Assembly (NCBI GenBank): GCA_035575095.1
Contig: DATLYF010000066.1
Span: forward strand, 1 to 38,656
Direction: 5' to 3'
From: DATLYF01 sp035575095
GTDB taxonomy: Bacteria > Pseudomonadota > Gammaproteobacteria > Competibacterales > Competibacteraceae
DNA: 38,656 bases
Part shown: one piece after another, positions 7,190-14,513 of the stretch
Layout of the letters: every line of letters begins with the position of its first letter
Position numbering within the stretch: position 1 is the first letter of the stretch
Notes under the pieces: generated by a model
Database searches by the model: none
The model's input: the letters and a program-made list of their open reading frames with translations, nothing else
Told to the model about the DNA's origin: nothing
Made by a program: the position numbers and the translations under genes

Positions 7190-8670
7190 CAGTCGTCCTC
7201 CCCATCGAGCCGCGCGAACAGATCGAGGCTGTCGCCTTGGCATGCAGCAGGCGCCTGCCGGCGCCGCTCCGCCACCTGTTCCTCGCGGGTCTCCCGCGCC
7301 ACCAGCTCGTACAGCACCGCCTGCTTGCCGTCCGCTGCGCGACGCAGGATACGCCCCAGGCGCTGCACGAACTCCCGGGCCGAGGCCGAGCCGGAGAGGA
7401 TCACGCCGATGCTGGCGTCGGGTACGTCCACGCCCTCGTTGAGCACGTTGCTGGTGACCAGGGCGCGGTACTGACCGCTGCGGAAGCCGTCGAGGAGATG
7501 CTGGCGCTCCTTGACCCGGGTCTGATGGGTCAGGCAGGGGATGAGGAAACGCCGGGCGATCTCGTAGGCGGTGGCGTTGTCCTCGGTGAAGATCACCGTC
7601 TTCTCGTCGCGGTGGCGGGTCAGAATGTCCTCCAGGGCGCGCAGCTTGCTGGCGGTGGCGTGGGCGATGCGCCGCGCCGCGCGGTGGGCTTGCATGGCGC
7701 GGCGGCCCTCGGGCGAGCGCGCCGAGAGCATGACGAAGCGGTTCCAGCCGGCGAGCGAGCCCAGGCCGATACGATGCTCCTGCAGGAAGCGGTTGCGCAG
7801 CGCCAGCGCTTCCCGATACTGGGCGCGTTCCTCAGCCGATAGCTCCACCAGCAGCGGCTGGATGCGGTAGCGCGCCAGCACGTCGCCGGCCAGCTCCGCG
7901 GGGCGGCGGCGGTAGACCACCGGCCCCACCAGGCTGTCCAGGTCGCGGTGCAGGCCGTCAGCCCGCTCTGGGGTGGCGGACAGACCCAGCCGGTAGGGGG
8001 CCAGGGCGTATTCGGCGATGACCCGGTAGAACTCTGCTGGCAGGTGGTGCATCTCGTCGAATATCAAGGTGCCGTAGCGGTTGCCCAAGTGTTCGGCATG
8101 GCGCGCCGCCGAGTCGTAAGTGGCCACGGCCAGGGCGTAGGGTTCGTGATAGCCGCCGCCGATCAGGCCGATCTCCCGCTCCGGGAAGGCCAGGCGCAGC
8201 AACCCGTACCACTGTCGCATCAGCTCCAGGGTCGGCACCACCACCAGGGCGTCGCGGCCGGCCTGGGCCATGGCTAGCAGCCCCACCAGGGTCTTGCCGG
8301 CGCCGGTGGGCAGCACCACCTGGCCACGCCCGCGGGCGGCGAACCAGGCTTCCAGGGCCTCGCGCTGGTGCGGACGCGGCTCCAAATCGAGCTGTACTTC
8401 CAGGGACAGACGACCGTAGCGGGCGGCGCTGTTGCCGGCCAGATGGGGGCGCAGCGCCGGGATGAGCGCCGGATAGAGCAGCGCCGGGGCGCGCCAGGCG
8501 TCAACCCGCGGATCGTAGGCGAAAGCCGACTCCAGACCGGGCGGCGGCACACCTCCCTCCAGCAGCAGGGTGCCGCGGTCGTAGCGCAGGGTAAGGTGGG
8601 CAGCAGCGGGCCTGGCCGACTCGAACAGGGCATAGTCGGCGGCCAGCTCGCGGATACGCTGTTTACTCAT
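7189..8670 (-). CDS. XPB-like superfamily 2 DNA helicase
   Basis: This 493-residue SF2 helicase resembles archaeal XPB. After a roughly 95-residue N-terminal domain like the XPB damage-recognition domain, RPHQREAL at 99-106 opens the helicase core. Walker A is PTGAGKT at 121-127, motif II is DEMH at 205-208 (XPB proteins have DEVH or similar), and motif III is SATPER at 231-236. Helicase domain 2 shows VIFTEDN, VLNEGVDVPDASIGVI and motif VI QRLGRILRR. The RED motif that follows motif III in XPB appears here as RAD at 236-238. The start is the ATG at 8668-8670; the extra residues in the longer frame to 8844 run into the relA start and look spurious. It is the upstream partner of the Bax1-like gene and divergent from relA, with about 100 bp between. 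Confidence 0.85.
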   Translation of the reverse strand: MSKQRIRELAADYALFESARPAAAHLTLRYDRGTLLLEGGVPPPGLESAFAYDPRVDAWRAPALLYPALIPALRPHLAGNSAARYGRLSLEVQLDLEPRPHQREALEAWFAARGRGQVVLPTGAGKTLVGLLAMAQAGRDALVVVPTLELMRQWYGLLRLAFPEREIGLIGGGYHEPYALAVATYDSAARHAEHLGNRYGTLIFDEMHHLPAEFYRVIAEYALAPYRLGLSATPERADGLHRDLDSLVGPVVYRRRPAELAGDVLARYRIQPLLVELSAEERAQYREALALRNRFLQEHRIGLGSLAGWNRFVMLSARSPEGRRAMQAHRAARRIAHATASKLRALEDILTRHRDEKTVIFTEDNATAYEIARRFLIPCLTHQTRVKERQHLLDGFRSGQYRALVTSNVLNEGVDVPDASIGVILSGSASAREFVQRLGRILRRAADGKQAVLYELVARETREEQVAERRRQAPAACQGDSLDLFARLDGEDD

Positions 8671-8772
8671 GAGGCAAGGTTCCGTCGCGCGCCGTCCGCT
8701 GTCAATCGGGGCACTACGCGCGGCGGACGAGTACAATGGAAGCAACGAACCATCAGCGGAGGTGTGATACCA

Positions 8773-10965
8773 GTGGTAACCCTGAATACCACCCTTTCTC
8801 CCGACATGGATTTCGAGACCTGGCTGGCGCATATCCCCGTGCACTGGCGGGGACAGCAGCAGGGCTTGGTGCGGCGTGCTTATGAACTGGCCAGCGCCAG
8901 CGCCGTGCCGCGGGAGGGGGAGGATGACGGGGTGCGCTGGGGGCTGGCGGTGGCCGACATCCTAGTGGAGCTGCGCCTGGATCACGAGGCAGCGGCGGCG
9001 GCGCTGTTGTATCCGCTGGTACGCGCCGGCCGGCTCGACCCGGCGCGGGTGGCGGAGCGCTGCAGTCCATCCGTGGCGCGACTGGTAGAGGGCGTGCGCA
9101 CCCTGGATCAGATCGGCGAACTGCACCAGCAGAGCCGGCACGCCGGCCAGCAGTTGGAGAGCCTGCGCAAGATGCTGCTGGCCATGGCCCAGGACATGCG
9201 CGTGGTGCTGATCAAGCTGGCCATTCGCCTGCACGAGATGCGCGAGCTCAAGGGTCGGCCGGAAGAGGAGCAGCGGCGCATCGCCCGCGAGACTCTGGAC
9301 ATCTTCGCGCCGCTGGCCAACCGCCTCGGCATCGGCCGCATCAAGTGGGAGCTGGAGGATCTGGCGCTGCGTCATCTGGAGCCGGAGACCTACAAGCAGC
9401 TGGCCCGGGCCCTGGATGAGCGGCGCGCCGACCGCGAGCGCTACATCGCCAAGGTGATGGAGGCGCTGCGCGCCGAGCTGGCCAAGGCTGGTATCCAGGC
9501 CGAGGTGAGCGGACGGGTCAAGCACATCTACAGCATCTGGCGTAAGATGCAGCGCAAGAAGCTAGCCTTCGAGCAGATCTTCGACGTGCGTGCGGTGCGC
9601 ATCATGGTGCCCAGCGTGGCCGACTGCTACGCCGCTCTGGGGGTGGTGCACGGTCTGTGGAACCACATCCGCAAGGAGTTCGACGATTACATCGCCAATC
9701 CCAAGCCCAACGGCTACCAGTCGTTACACACGGCAGTAGTGGGACCCGAGGGCAAGATCCTGGAGGTGCAGATCCGCACCTTCGATATGCACCAGAGCGC
9801 TGAACTGGGTGTGGCCGCCCACTGGCGCTACAAGGAGGGGGTCGCCAGTCCTGGCGGCAGCTTCGAGCAGCAGATCGCCTGGCTGCGACAGGTGCTGGAG
9901 CAACGCGATGACGACGACGATACCGGCGACTTCCTCGACCGGTTCAAGGCGGAGGCCTTCTCCGACCGGGTCTATGTGGTCACCCCCAAAGGGCAGATCG
10001 TGGAGCTGGCCCAGGGCGCAACGCCGCTGGATTTCGCCTACCATATCCACACCGAGGTGGGCCACCGCTGCCGCGGCGCCAAGGTCAACGGCCGCATCGT
10101 GCCGCTCAACCACGAGCTGAAGAACGGCGACCAGGTGGACATCCTCACCGGCAAACACCCCTCGCCCAGCCGCGACTGGCTCAATCCCCATCTGGGCTAC
10201 ATCAAGAGCAGCCGGGCCCGGGCCAAGGTGCGGCAGTGGTTCAAGCAACAGGATCTGGAGAAGAACATCGCCGCCGGCCGTGCTGCCCTGGAGCGCGAGT
10301 TTCAGCGCCTCGATATCCACCCCAAGCAGCTCGAGCTGCAGCCGCTGGCGGAAAAGTTCAACTTCAGCCGTGCCGATGAGCTGTTCGCCGCCATCGGCCA
10401 CGGCGACCTCACCACCAGCCAGGTGGTGACCAAGCTACAGGAACAGATCCTGCCGCCGAGCCGGCCGTCCGAGGTCATGCCCATCGCCAAGCGCAGCGGC
10501 AGAGCCGAGGACCTGGCGGGGGGCATCCGCATCCGCGGGGTCGGCAATCTGCTCACCCAGATGGCCACTTGCTGCAAGCCGGTGCCGCCCGATCCCATCG
10601 TCGGCTTCGTCACCCGCGGTCGCGGCGTCACCATCCATCGCCAGGACTGCCTCAATCTCATCCATCTCACCGGCCGCCACCCGGAGCGGATGATCGAGGT
10701 GGACTGGGGCATAGAGACCCGCGCCGCCTACCAGGTGGACATTGTGGTGGAGGCCTACGACCGGCCGGGCCTGATCCGCGACATCAGCTCCATCCTGGCC
10801 AACGACAAGGTCAACGTGCTGGCCATGAACACCCTCACCGATCCGCGCGACGGTATCGCCCGCATGGGCATGACCCTGGAGATTACCGATCTCGGTCAGC
10901 TCAGCCGTATCCTCGACAAGATCGGGCAACTGCCCAACGTGCTGGGCGCCCGGCGCAGGAGCTGA
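8773..10965 (+). CDS. relA: GTP pyrophosphokinase RelA, (p)ppGpp synthetase I
   Basis: This 730-residue protein makes (p)ppGpp from ATP and GDP/GTP when uncharged tRNA enters stalled ribosomes. The N-terminal hydrolase region has lost the HD signature (ALLYPLVRAG at about 77-86), so hydrolysis should be absent. The synthetase domain has RVKHIYSIWRKMQ at 248-260 and EFDDYIANPKPNGYQSLH at 302-319; EFDD is the acidic motif of monofunctional RelA, where bifunctional SpoT/Rel has RxKD. A TGS domain (near 398-460), a zinc-finger-like stretch with TCCKP, and a C-terminal ACT domain follow. I choose the GTG at 8773 because GGAGGT at 8758-8763 lies 9 nt upstream; GTG 8764 overlaps that site and ATG 8806 is further in. 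A TACAAT -10-like box is at 8732-8737 with no good -35. Confidence 0.93.
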   Translation: MVTLNTTLSPDMDFETWLAHIPVHWRGQQQGLVRRAYELASASAVPREGEDDGVRWGLAVADILVELRLDHEAAAAALLYPLVRAGRLDPARVAERCSPSVARLVEGVRTLDQIGELHQQSRHAGQQLESLRKMLLAMAQDMRVVLIKLAIRLHEMRELKGRPEEEQRRIARETLDIFAPLANRLGIGRIKWELEDLALRHLEPETYKQLARALDERRADRERYIAKVMEALRAELAKAGIQAEVSGRVKHIYSIWRKMQRKKLAFEQIFDVRAVRIMVPSVADCYAALGVVHGLWNHIRKEFDDYIANPKPNGYQSLHTAVVGPEGKILEVQIRTFDMHQSAELGVAAHWRYKEGVASPGGSFEQQIAWLRQVLEQRDDDDDTGDFLDRFKAEAFSDRVYVVTPKGQIVELAQGATPLDFAYHIHTEVGHRCRGAKVNGRIVPLNHELKNGDQVDILTGKHPSPSRDWLNPHLGYIKSSRARAKVRQWFKQQDLEKNIAAGRAALEREFQRLDIHPKQLELQPLAEKFNFSRADELFAAIGHGDLTTSQVVTKLQEQILPPSRPSEVMPIAKRSGRAEDLAGGIRIRGVGNLLTQMATCCKPVPPDPIVGFVTRGRGVTIHRQDCLNLIHLTGRHPERMIEVDWGIETRAAYQVDIVVEAYDRPGLIRDISSILANDKVNVLAMNTLTDPRDGIARMGMTLEITDLGQLSRILDKIGQLPNVLGARRRS

Positions 10966-10976
10966 ACGCACCAACG

Positions 10977-10999
10977 AAAAGGGGCGCACTCGGCGCCCC
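10977..10999 (-). terminator. Rho-independent terminator of the entericidin-like gene
   Basis: GGGGCGC (10981-10987) and GCGCCCC (10993-10999) form a perfect 7-bp stem with a 5-nt loop. On the minus strand a TTTT run follows, read from AAAA at 10977-10980. It faces the small lipoprotein gene ending at 11024. The plus strand has no T-run after the stem, so it may serve relA only weakly. Confidence 0.65.
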
Positions 11000-11023
11000 A
11001 GACTGTGATATGCACGCCTGCGC

Positions 11024-11179
11024 TCAATAGGTCTTTTTCTTGGCCGCTTCGCCTTCGATCGCCTGGCCGGCGGCTTTCACGTCAGCGCCGACACCCTGCA
11101 TGGTGTTGCAGGCCATCAGACCCAGCGGCGATATCAACATGAGCAACACGATAGCGAGGCGGGGGATTCGAGCGTTCAT
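11024..11179 (-). CDS. Entericidin A/B-family small lipoprotein
   Basis: This 51-residue protein has an Arg-containing N-terminus, a hydrophobic segment and a lipobox, LMAC, with Cys24 as the lipidated residue. The mature part is about 28 residues, reads CNTMQGVGADVKAAGQAI, and ends in a Lys-rich tail. This is the hallmark of the entericidin EcnA/EcnB family, small envelope lipoproteins; E. coli EcnB is a bacteriolytic toxin under stationary-phase control and EcnA its antidote. Only one such gene is seen, so a toxin-antidote pair is not supported here, and many single family members have unknown function. GGGAG lies 6 nt before the ATG at 11177-11179. A TATATC box about 50 nt upstream could be a -10 but has no clear -35. 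The hairpin at 10977-10999 terminates it. Confidence 0.83.
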   Translation of the reverse strand: MNARIPRLAIVLLMLISPLGLMACNTMQGVGADVKAAGQAIEGEAAKKKTY

Positions 11180-11294
11180 GGATGGACTCCCTTTATCAAT
11201 GAAACAACTACGAACTTTGACGGCGGATATAGAACACGGTTCGGAATGGACGAGACAACAGGGAGGATGGAATCTCCGTTTCGCAAATGCGACA

Positions 11295-11317
11295 GCCGCC
11301 CACCGCGAGAGGGCGGC
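11295..11317 (-). terminator. Hairpin downstream of the 57-residue gene, possible terminator
   Basis: GCCGCCC (11295-11301) pairs with GGGCGGC (11311-11317) around a 9-nt loop. It lies 33 nt beyond the stop of the leftward 57-residue gene. The minus-strand sequence after it is not T-rich, so termination would be weak or factor-dependent. Confidence 0.35.
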
Positions 11318-11349
11318 CGTCGTCTGTATACAGAATCGTCACGCGACGA

Positions 11350-11523
11350 TCAGCGCTTGCCGGCGATGATCGCTTTGGCCTGGGCCGGGGACAGCTTGTC
11401 CTGGGCCATGAGCATCAGCACGTCCTTGCGCGACACGTTCTTGGCAGGACTCTTGGTCGGCTCAGGTCGGGAAACAGTGCCAGCGGTGAGGAACTGCTGT
11501 ACTGCCTTGCGGAAGATGTTCAT
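11350..11523 (-). CDS. Small basic protein of unknown function (57 residues)
   Basis: I do not recognise this protein. It reads MNIFRKAVQQFLTAGTVSRP, then a Lys/Pro/Ser linker, then a predicted helical C-terminus with VSRKDVLMLMAQDKLSPAQA and a basic GKR end. It is highly charged, has no signal peptide or membrane segment, and has no cysteine. Support for it being a gene is a strong GGAGG ribosome-binding site with 6-7 nt spacing before the ATG at 11521-11523, and a helix-linker-helix composition unlike random translation of GC-rich DNA. The longer frame to 11595 adds an unlikely N-terminus upstream of that site. It lies between the entericidin-like gene and a hairpin-rich non-coding gap, all on the minus strand. 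Confidence 0.65.
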   Translation of the reverse strand: MNIFRKAVQQFLTAGTVSRPEPTKSPAKNVSRKDVLMLMAQDKLSPAQAKAIIAGKR

Positions 11524-11625
11524 GGCGCCCTCCTGAGTTCTCTGTGTTGCACACCTGCGGGCCGCAGCCCACTCCACACGCTCGTGGCTGCACATTCGCC
11601 GGTAAGCGGTGTGGGCCCGGGCGAC

Positions 11626-11660
11626 AAAAAACCCCGGCCGACGAGGGCATCGACCGGGGT
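11626..11660 (-). terminator. Strong leftward rho-independent terminator without an assigned gene
   Basis: ACCCCGG (11631-11637) pairs with CCGGGGT (11654-11660), and minus-strand transcripts would then carry six U residues from AAAAAA at 11626-11631. No clear gene on the minus strand ends here, as the nearest upstream one stops at 11979, over 300 bp away. Confidence 0.6.
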
Positions 11661-11904
11661 CTTGCGGATTCCGCTCCCGGGGGCGCCATCATCGGCCAGC
11701 CCCCGGCGCAATACACAGGGGGCCTACGTCATCGCTTCGCGTTGCGAGGACCGAACTGCAAAACGAGCCTGGGCGGACACGCCCTTGATTTGGCTCTCGA
11801 GATTGCCATGCGCGACGAGCCCCCCGAAAACGGTAAGGCGCTGTGCGTAACTGGCAAACGGTTTATGGCAACTTCGATCGGATGACATACGCGAAAGATA
11901 AAAC

Positions 11905-11918
11905 GCAGCACGTGCTGC
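11905..11918. promoter_or_regulatory. 14-bp perfect palindrome, possible operator
   Basis: GCAGCACGTGCTGC is a perfect palindrome in a locally AT-rich stretch; a second one, CACCATGGTG, lies at 11943-11952. If the weak minus promoter proposed here is real, the first overlaps the start of transcription, a common repressor position. I do not recognise the regulator. Confidence 0.3.
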
Positions 11919-11978
11919 ACATAATCAAATTATTTTGCCTTGCACCATGGTGAAGTCAAGGTGCAGGCGCTTTCAATG

Positions 11979-12248
11979 TCACTCGGCAGAGTCCCGGTTG
12001 CGGCGTTTGGTCTCCACGACCTCGTACTCGGTCACTTCGATGATTGCGCCGCCGGCGCGTGCTGCCTGATGACGCAGACGGCGCCCCTGCCACCAGAACA
12101 GCACGGCACCGACCAGAGCCAGGGCAAAGAAGAGCGCGAACAGCAGCGCGGAGAGGAACAGACCGGCCACCAGCGCCAGCACGAAGAGCACGGCCAGCAC
12201 GATGCGCATCAGCCAGTCGCGGGCTTTGCCGGACAGCGTCGGGTTCAT
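11979..12248 (-). CDS. Small inner-membrane protein of unknown function
   Basis: This 89-residue protein has a short basic N-terminus, then about 40 almost wholly hydrophobic residues (roughly 14-53) that could form two transmembrane helices as a hairpin, then a basic, soluble C-terminus with RRLRHQAAR and an acidic-basic tail ending in RRNRDSAE. By the positive-inside rule both ends are probably cytoplasmic. I do not recognise a named family. It follows uppP on the same strand with 78 bp between and may be co-transcribed with it. The ATG at 12246-12248 has only a weak GGA upstream. Membrane location is well supported by composition; its function is unknown. Confidence 0.7.
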   Translation of the reverse strand: MNPTLSGKARDWLMRIVLAVLFVLALVAGLFLSALLFALFFALALVGAVLFWWQGRRLRHQAARAGGAIIEVTEYEVVETKRRNRDSAE

Positions 12249-12326
12249 GACCGCATCCGCCGCTGTATGCCAGGACTAGCCTGGGATGATCGTGTCGAGA
12301 GAGTATGCATCGCAGGCCTCCATTTT

Positions 12327-13124
12327 TTAGGATAGCACCAACACCAACACCACCCCGAGCAGCACCCGATAGATCACAAACGGCAGCATGCCGATGCGCC
12401 CGAGCAGCTTGAGCAGGGCATAGATGCAGAGATAAGCGCTCAAGCCAGAGAGCAGAGCACCGAGCAACAGTTCCGAGCCGTGCACTGCCTGCGGCTGCTG
12501 CACCAGGTCCAGGGTTTCTAGAGCGCCGGCCAGCGCGATCACCGGGATCGACAGCAGGAAGGAGAAGCGGGCACTGGCCTCTCGGGTCAGTCCCAGGGCC
12601 AGACCGGCAGTCATGGTAATGCCGGAGCGGGAGGTGCCGGGGATCAGCGCCACGGCCTGGGCCATGCCGATGATCAGCACATCGCTCCAGCGCAGGGTGC
12701 GCTCGTCGCGCTGGCGCCGGCCACTGACGTCGGCCCACCACAGCACCAGTCCGAACAGGATACTGGCACCGGCGATGACCCACGGCGAGCGCAGCAGATG
12801 CTCCACCTGATCCTTGAACAGCAGCCCGGCCAGTCCCACCGGCACGGTACCGATGATCACCCCCCAGGCCAGTCTGGCCTCGATGCTCAGCCCGCGCCCT
12901 GTCAGAGAGCCCAGCCAGGCGCGAATGAGCGCCGCCAACTCATGGCGGAAGAACCACAGCACCGCCGACAGAGTGCCCACATGAGCCGCGATGTCGAAGG
13001 CCAATCCCTGATCCGGCCAGCCGAACAGGTTGGGCACCAGGATCAGATGGGCGGAACTGGAGATGGGCAGGAATTCGGTGAATCCCTGGATCAGGGCCAG
13101 GATGACGATCTGCGGTAGGTCCAT
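12327..13124 (-). CDS. uppP: Undecaprenyl-diphosphatase UppP (BacA)
   Basis: This 265-residue polytopic membrane enzyme dephosphorylates undecaprenyl diphosphate to the monophosphate lipid carrier used for peptidoglycan and other surface polymers; overproduction gives bacitracin resistance. The diagnostic motifs are EFLPISSSAHL at 17-27 with the acidic metal-binding residue Glu17, and PGTSRSG in the second half with the catalytic arginine. About eight hydrophobic segments are visible. The ATG at 13122-13124 is chosen because CGGAAG lies 6 nt upstream; the longer frame adds six residues that include that site. It completes the lipid-carrier cycle begun by UppS, encoded at 36039 in this window. 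Confidence 0.95.
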   Translation of the reverse strand: MDLPQIVILALIQGFTEFLPISSSAHLILVPNLFGWPDQGLAFDIAAHVGTLSAVLWFFRHELAALIRAWLGSLTGRGLSIEARLAWGVIIGTVPVGLAGLLFKDQVEHLLRSPWVIAGASILFGLVLWWADVSGRRQRDERTLRWSDVLIIGMAQAVALIPGTSRSGITMTAGLALGLTREASARFSFLLSIPVIALAGALETLDLVQQPQAVHGSELLLGALLSGLSAYLCIYALLKLLGRIGMLPFVIYRVLLGVVLVLVLS

Positions 13125-13207
13125 GGAATGCTTCCGAAGCACTAAAAATATGTCATTTTACGCGATACTACAGCGCCGGGCAGCCGGAAAGCGGCGGGGA
13201 AGCCGGC

Positions 13208-13263
13208 AAAGAAACGGGCACGACGGGGGTTGACCCTCGTGAGGCCGCTGCCCGGGTGCCCGT
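13208..13263 (-). terminator. Terminator of the choXWV operon
   Basis: ACGGGCAC (13214-13221) pairs with GTGCCCGT (13256-13263), an 8-bp stem; an overlapping inner stem-loop at 13219-13241 (CACGA/TCGTG plus GGG/CCC) is an alternative. On the minus strand the stem is followed by TTTCTTT. It lies just past the choV stop at 13297. Confidence 0.5.
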
Positions 13264-13296
13264 AAAGAGAAGGAGCTAGCGCCGAGAACCGGTTGT

Positions 13297-14502
13297 TCAG
13301 CAGGCGCTGGCGACGGCAATGCCAGTCTGCTTCAGCATGCCGCGGTAGATCTCGTCGTCGCCGACCACGCCGATCACCCGTCCCTGCTCGACCAGCGGCA
13401 CCGGTCGGCCGGTAGCCTGCCGAATCTCGATGGCGGTCTTCATCAGGATATCCGGCGGAGCCATGACCATGGCCAGGCCGTCGGCGCCCTCTTTGACCAA
13501 ATCGAGCTGGTCCGACCAAGGGATGAGGCGCGCCGGCTGGCCCTCGATAGTGGCGGCCACCGGGCGGCCCTCGCCGTCGAGCTGGATCAGGTGATGGCCG
13601 GTCCAGTCGAGCTGGATCTGGTCGCTCCTGCGCGCAAGATCCTTGAGCGCAGTCATCAGCGAGGCCCCGCGCAGCACGTTGAGCGGGTTCATGTGGGCGA
13701 CGAACTCGGCAACGTAGTGGTTGGCCGGCTTGAGCACGATCTGCTCGGGCTTGCCGTACTGGACGATGCGGGCATTCTCCATGATGGCGATGTGGGTGCC
13801 GAGCTTGAGCGCCTCGTCCAGGTCGTGGCTGACGAAGATGATGGTCTTCTTCAGGGTGCGCTGCAGTTGCAGCAGCTCGTCCTGCAGGTGTTCGCGGATC
13901 AAGGGGTCGAGCGCCGAGAACGGCTCATCCATCAGCAGGATATCGGCATCGGTGGCAAACGCCCGGGCCAGGCCGACGCGCTGCTGCATGCCGCCGGAGA
14001 GCTCGTGGGCGTACTTGTTGGCCCACTTGGCCAGCCCCACCAGCTCCAGCTTCTGCTCGACGATGCGCTCGCGCTCGGCCTTGGGCGTGCCGCGCAGCTC
14101 CAGGCCAAAGCCTACGTTCTCGCGCACCGTGCGCCAGGGCAACAGCGCGAACTGCTGGAATACCATGGCCACGCGCTTGGTGCGGATACGGCGTAGCGTG
14201 GCGGCATCGCAGCGGGTGACATCGACCCGCTGCTCGCCATCGCGCACCAGCACCTCGCCCCGGACGACCTTGTTGAGACCATTGACGGCACGGATCAGGG
14301 TGGACTTGCCGGAGCCGGACAGGCCCATCAGCACGCAGATCTCACCCTCTTCGATGGCCAGCGAGGCCCCGGCCACACCGAGCACGTTGCCGGTCTGCTC
14401 CAGGATGGTCTGCCGGTCGGCGCCCTGGTCGAGCAGCTGCAGGGCCCGCTCCGGGTTCTTGCCGAAGATGATGTCGACATTGCGGAATTCGACGATGGCC
14501 AT
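13297..14502 (-). CDS. choV: Choline ABC transporter, ATP-binding protein ChoV
   Basis: This 401-residue protein is the ATPase of a type I ABC importer of the ProV/ChoV family. Walker A is GLSGSGKST at 60-68, the signature is LSGGMQQRVGLARA, Walker B is ILLMDEP, and the switch histidine is in FVSHDLDEA. As in ProV, a pre-Walker helix (about 15-40) inserts after the first strand. The C-terminal 100 residues look like a degenerate CBS pair ending in QGRVIGVVGDDEIYRGML, a regulatory domain typical of osmolyte importers. The ATG at 14500-14502 has GAGGAG upstream; the frame runs on to 14754 but only through choW antisense-like sequence. It is last in choXWV, 11 nt after choW. Confidence 0.9.
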   Translation of the reverse strand: MAIVEFRNVDIIFGKNPERALQLLDQGADRQTILEQTGNVLGVAGASLAIEEGEICVLMGLSGSGKSTLIRAVNGLNKVVRGEVLVRDGEQRVDVTRCDAATLRRIRTKRVAMVFQQFALLPWRTVRENVGFGLELRGTPKAERERIVEQKLELVGLAKWANKYAHELSGGMQQRVGLARAFATDADILLMDEPFSALDPLIREHLQDELLQLQRTLKKTIIFVSHDLDEALKLGTHIAIMENARIVQYGKPEQIVLKPANHYVAEFVAHMNPLNVLRGASLMTALKDLARRSDQIQLDWTGHHLIQLDGEGRPVAATIEGQPARLIPWSDQLDLVKEGADGLAMVMAPPDILMKTAIEIRQATGRPVPLVEQGRVIGVVGDDEIYRGMLKQTGIAVASAC

Positions 14503-14513
14503 GAGTGGACTCC

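Larger units (their letters stand above)
11626..11922 (-). ncRNA. Candidate small RNA or untranslated transcript
   Basis: The 455-bp gap 11524-11978 has no supported protein but ends leftward in a strong terminator. Just before it, a second hairpin is formed by CCGGGGGC (11677-11684) and GCCCCCGG (11699-11706), extended inwards by GCC/GGC. A weak minus-strand promoter is possible, TTGACT at 11954-11959 and AATAAT at 11929-11934 with a 19-bp spacer, giving a start near 11922 and an RNA of about 300 nt. A 54-codon minus frame inside lacks a ribosome-binding site. I could not match it to tmRNA, 6S, RNase P or SRP RNA by eye. The boundaries are guesses. Confidence 0.25.

Noticed and set aside
8700..8706. 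A TTGACA -35-like box on the minus strand for the helicase
   Set aside because: No -10 lies 15-19 bp downstream.
8671..8844. N-terminal extension of the XPB-like helicase
   Set aside because: It crosses the intergenic region and the relA start and is not conserved in type; MSKQRIREL at 8670 is a better start.
11520..11716. Two minus-strand frames overlapping the 57-residue gene upstream region
   Set aside because: They run through the terminator hairpins and have Arg/Pro/Gly-rich shadow-type sequence.
11729..11890. A minus-strand frame of 54 codons in the 11.5-12.0 kb gap
   Set aside because: No ribosome-binding site, random-looking composition; kept only as possible non-coding RNA.
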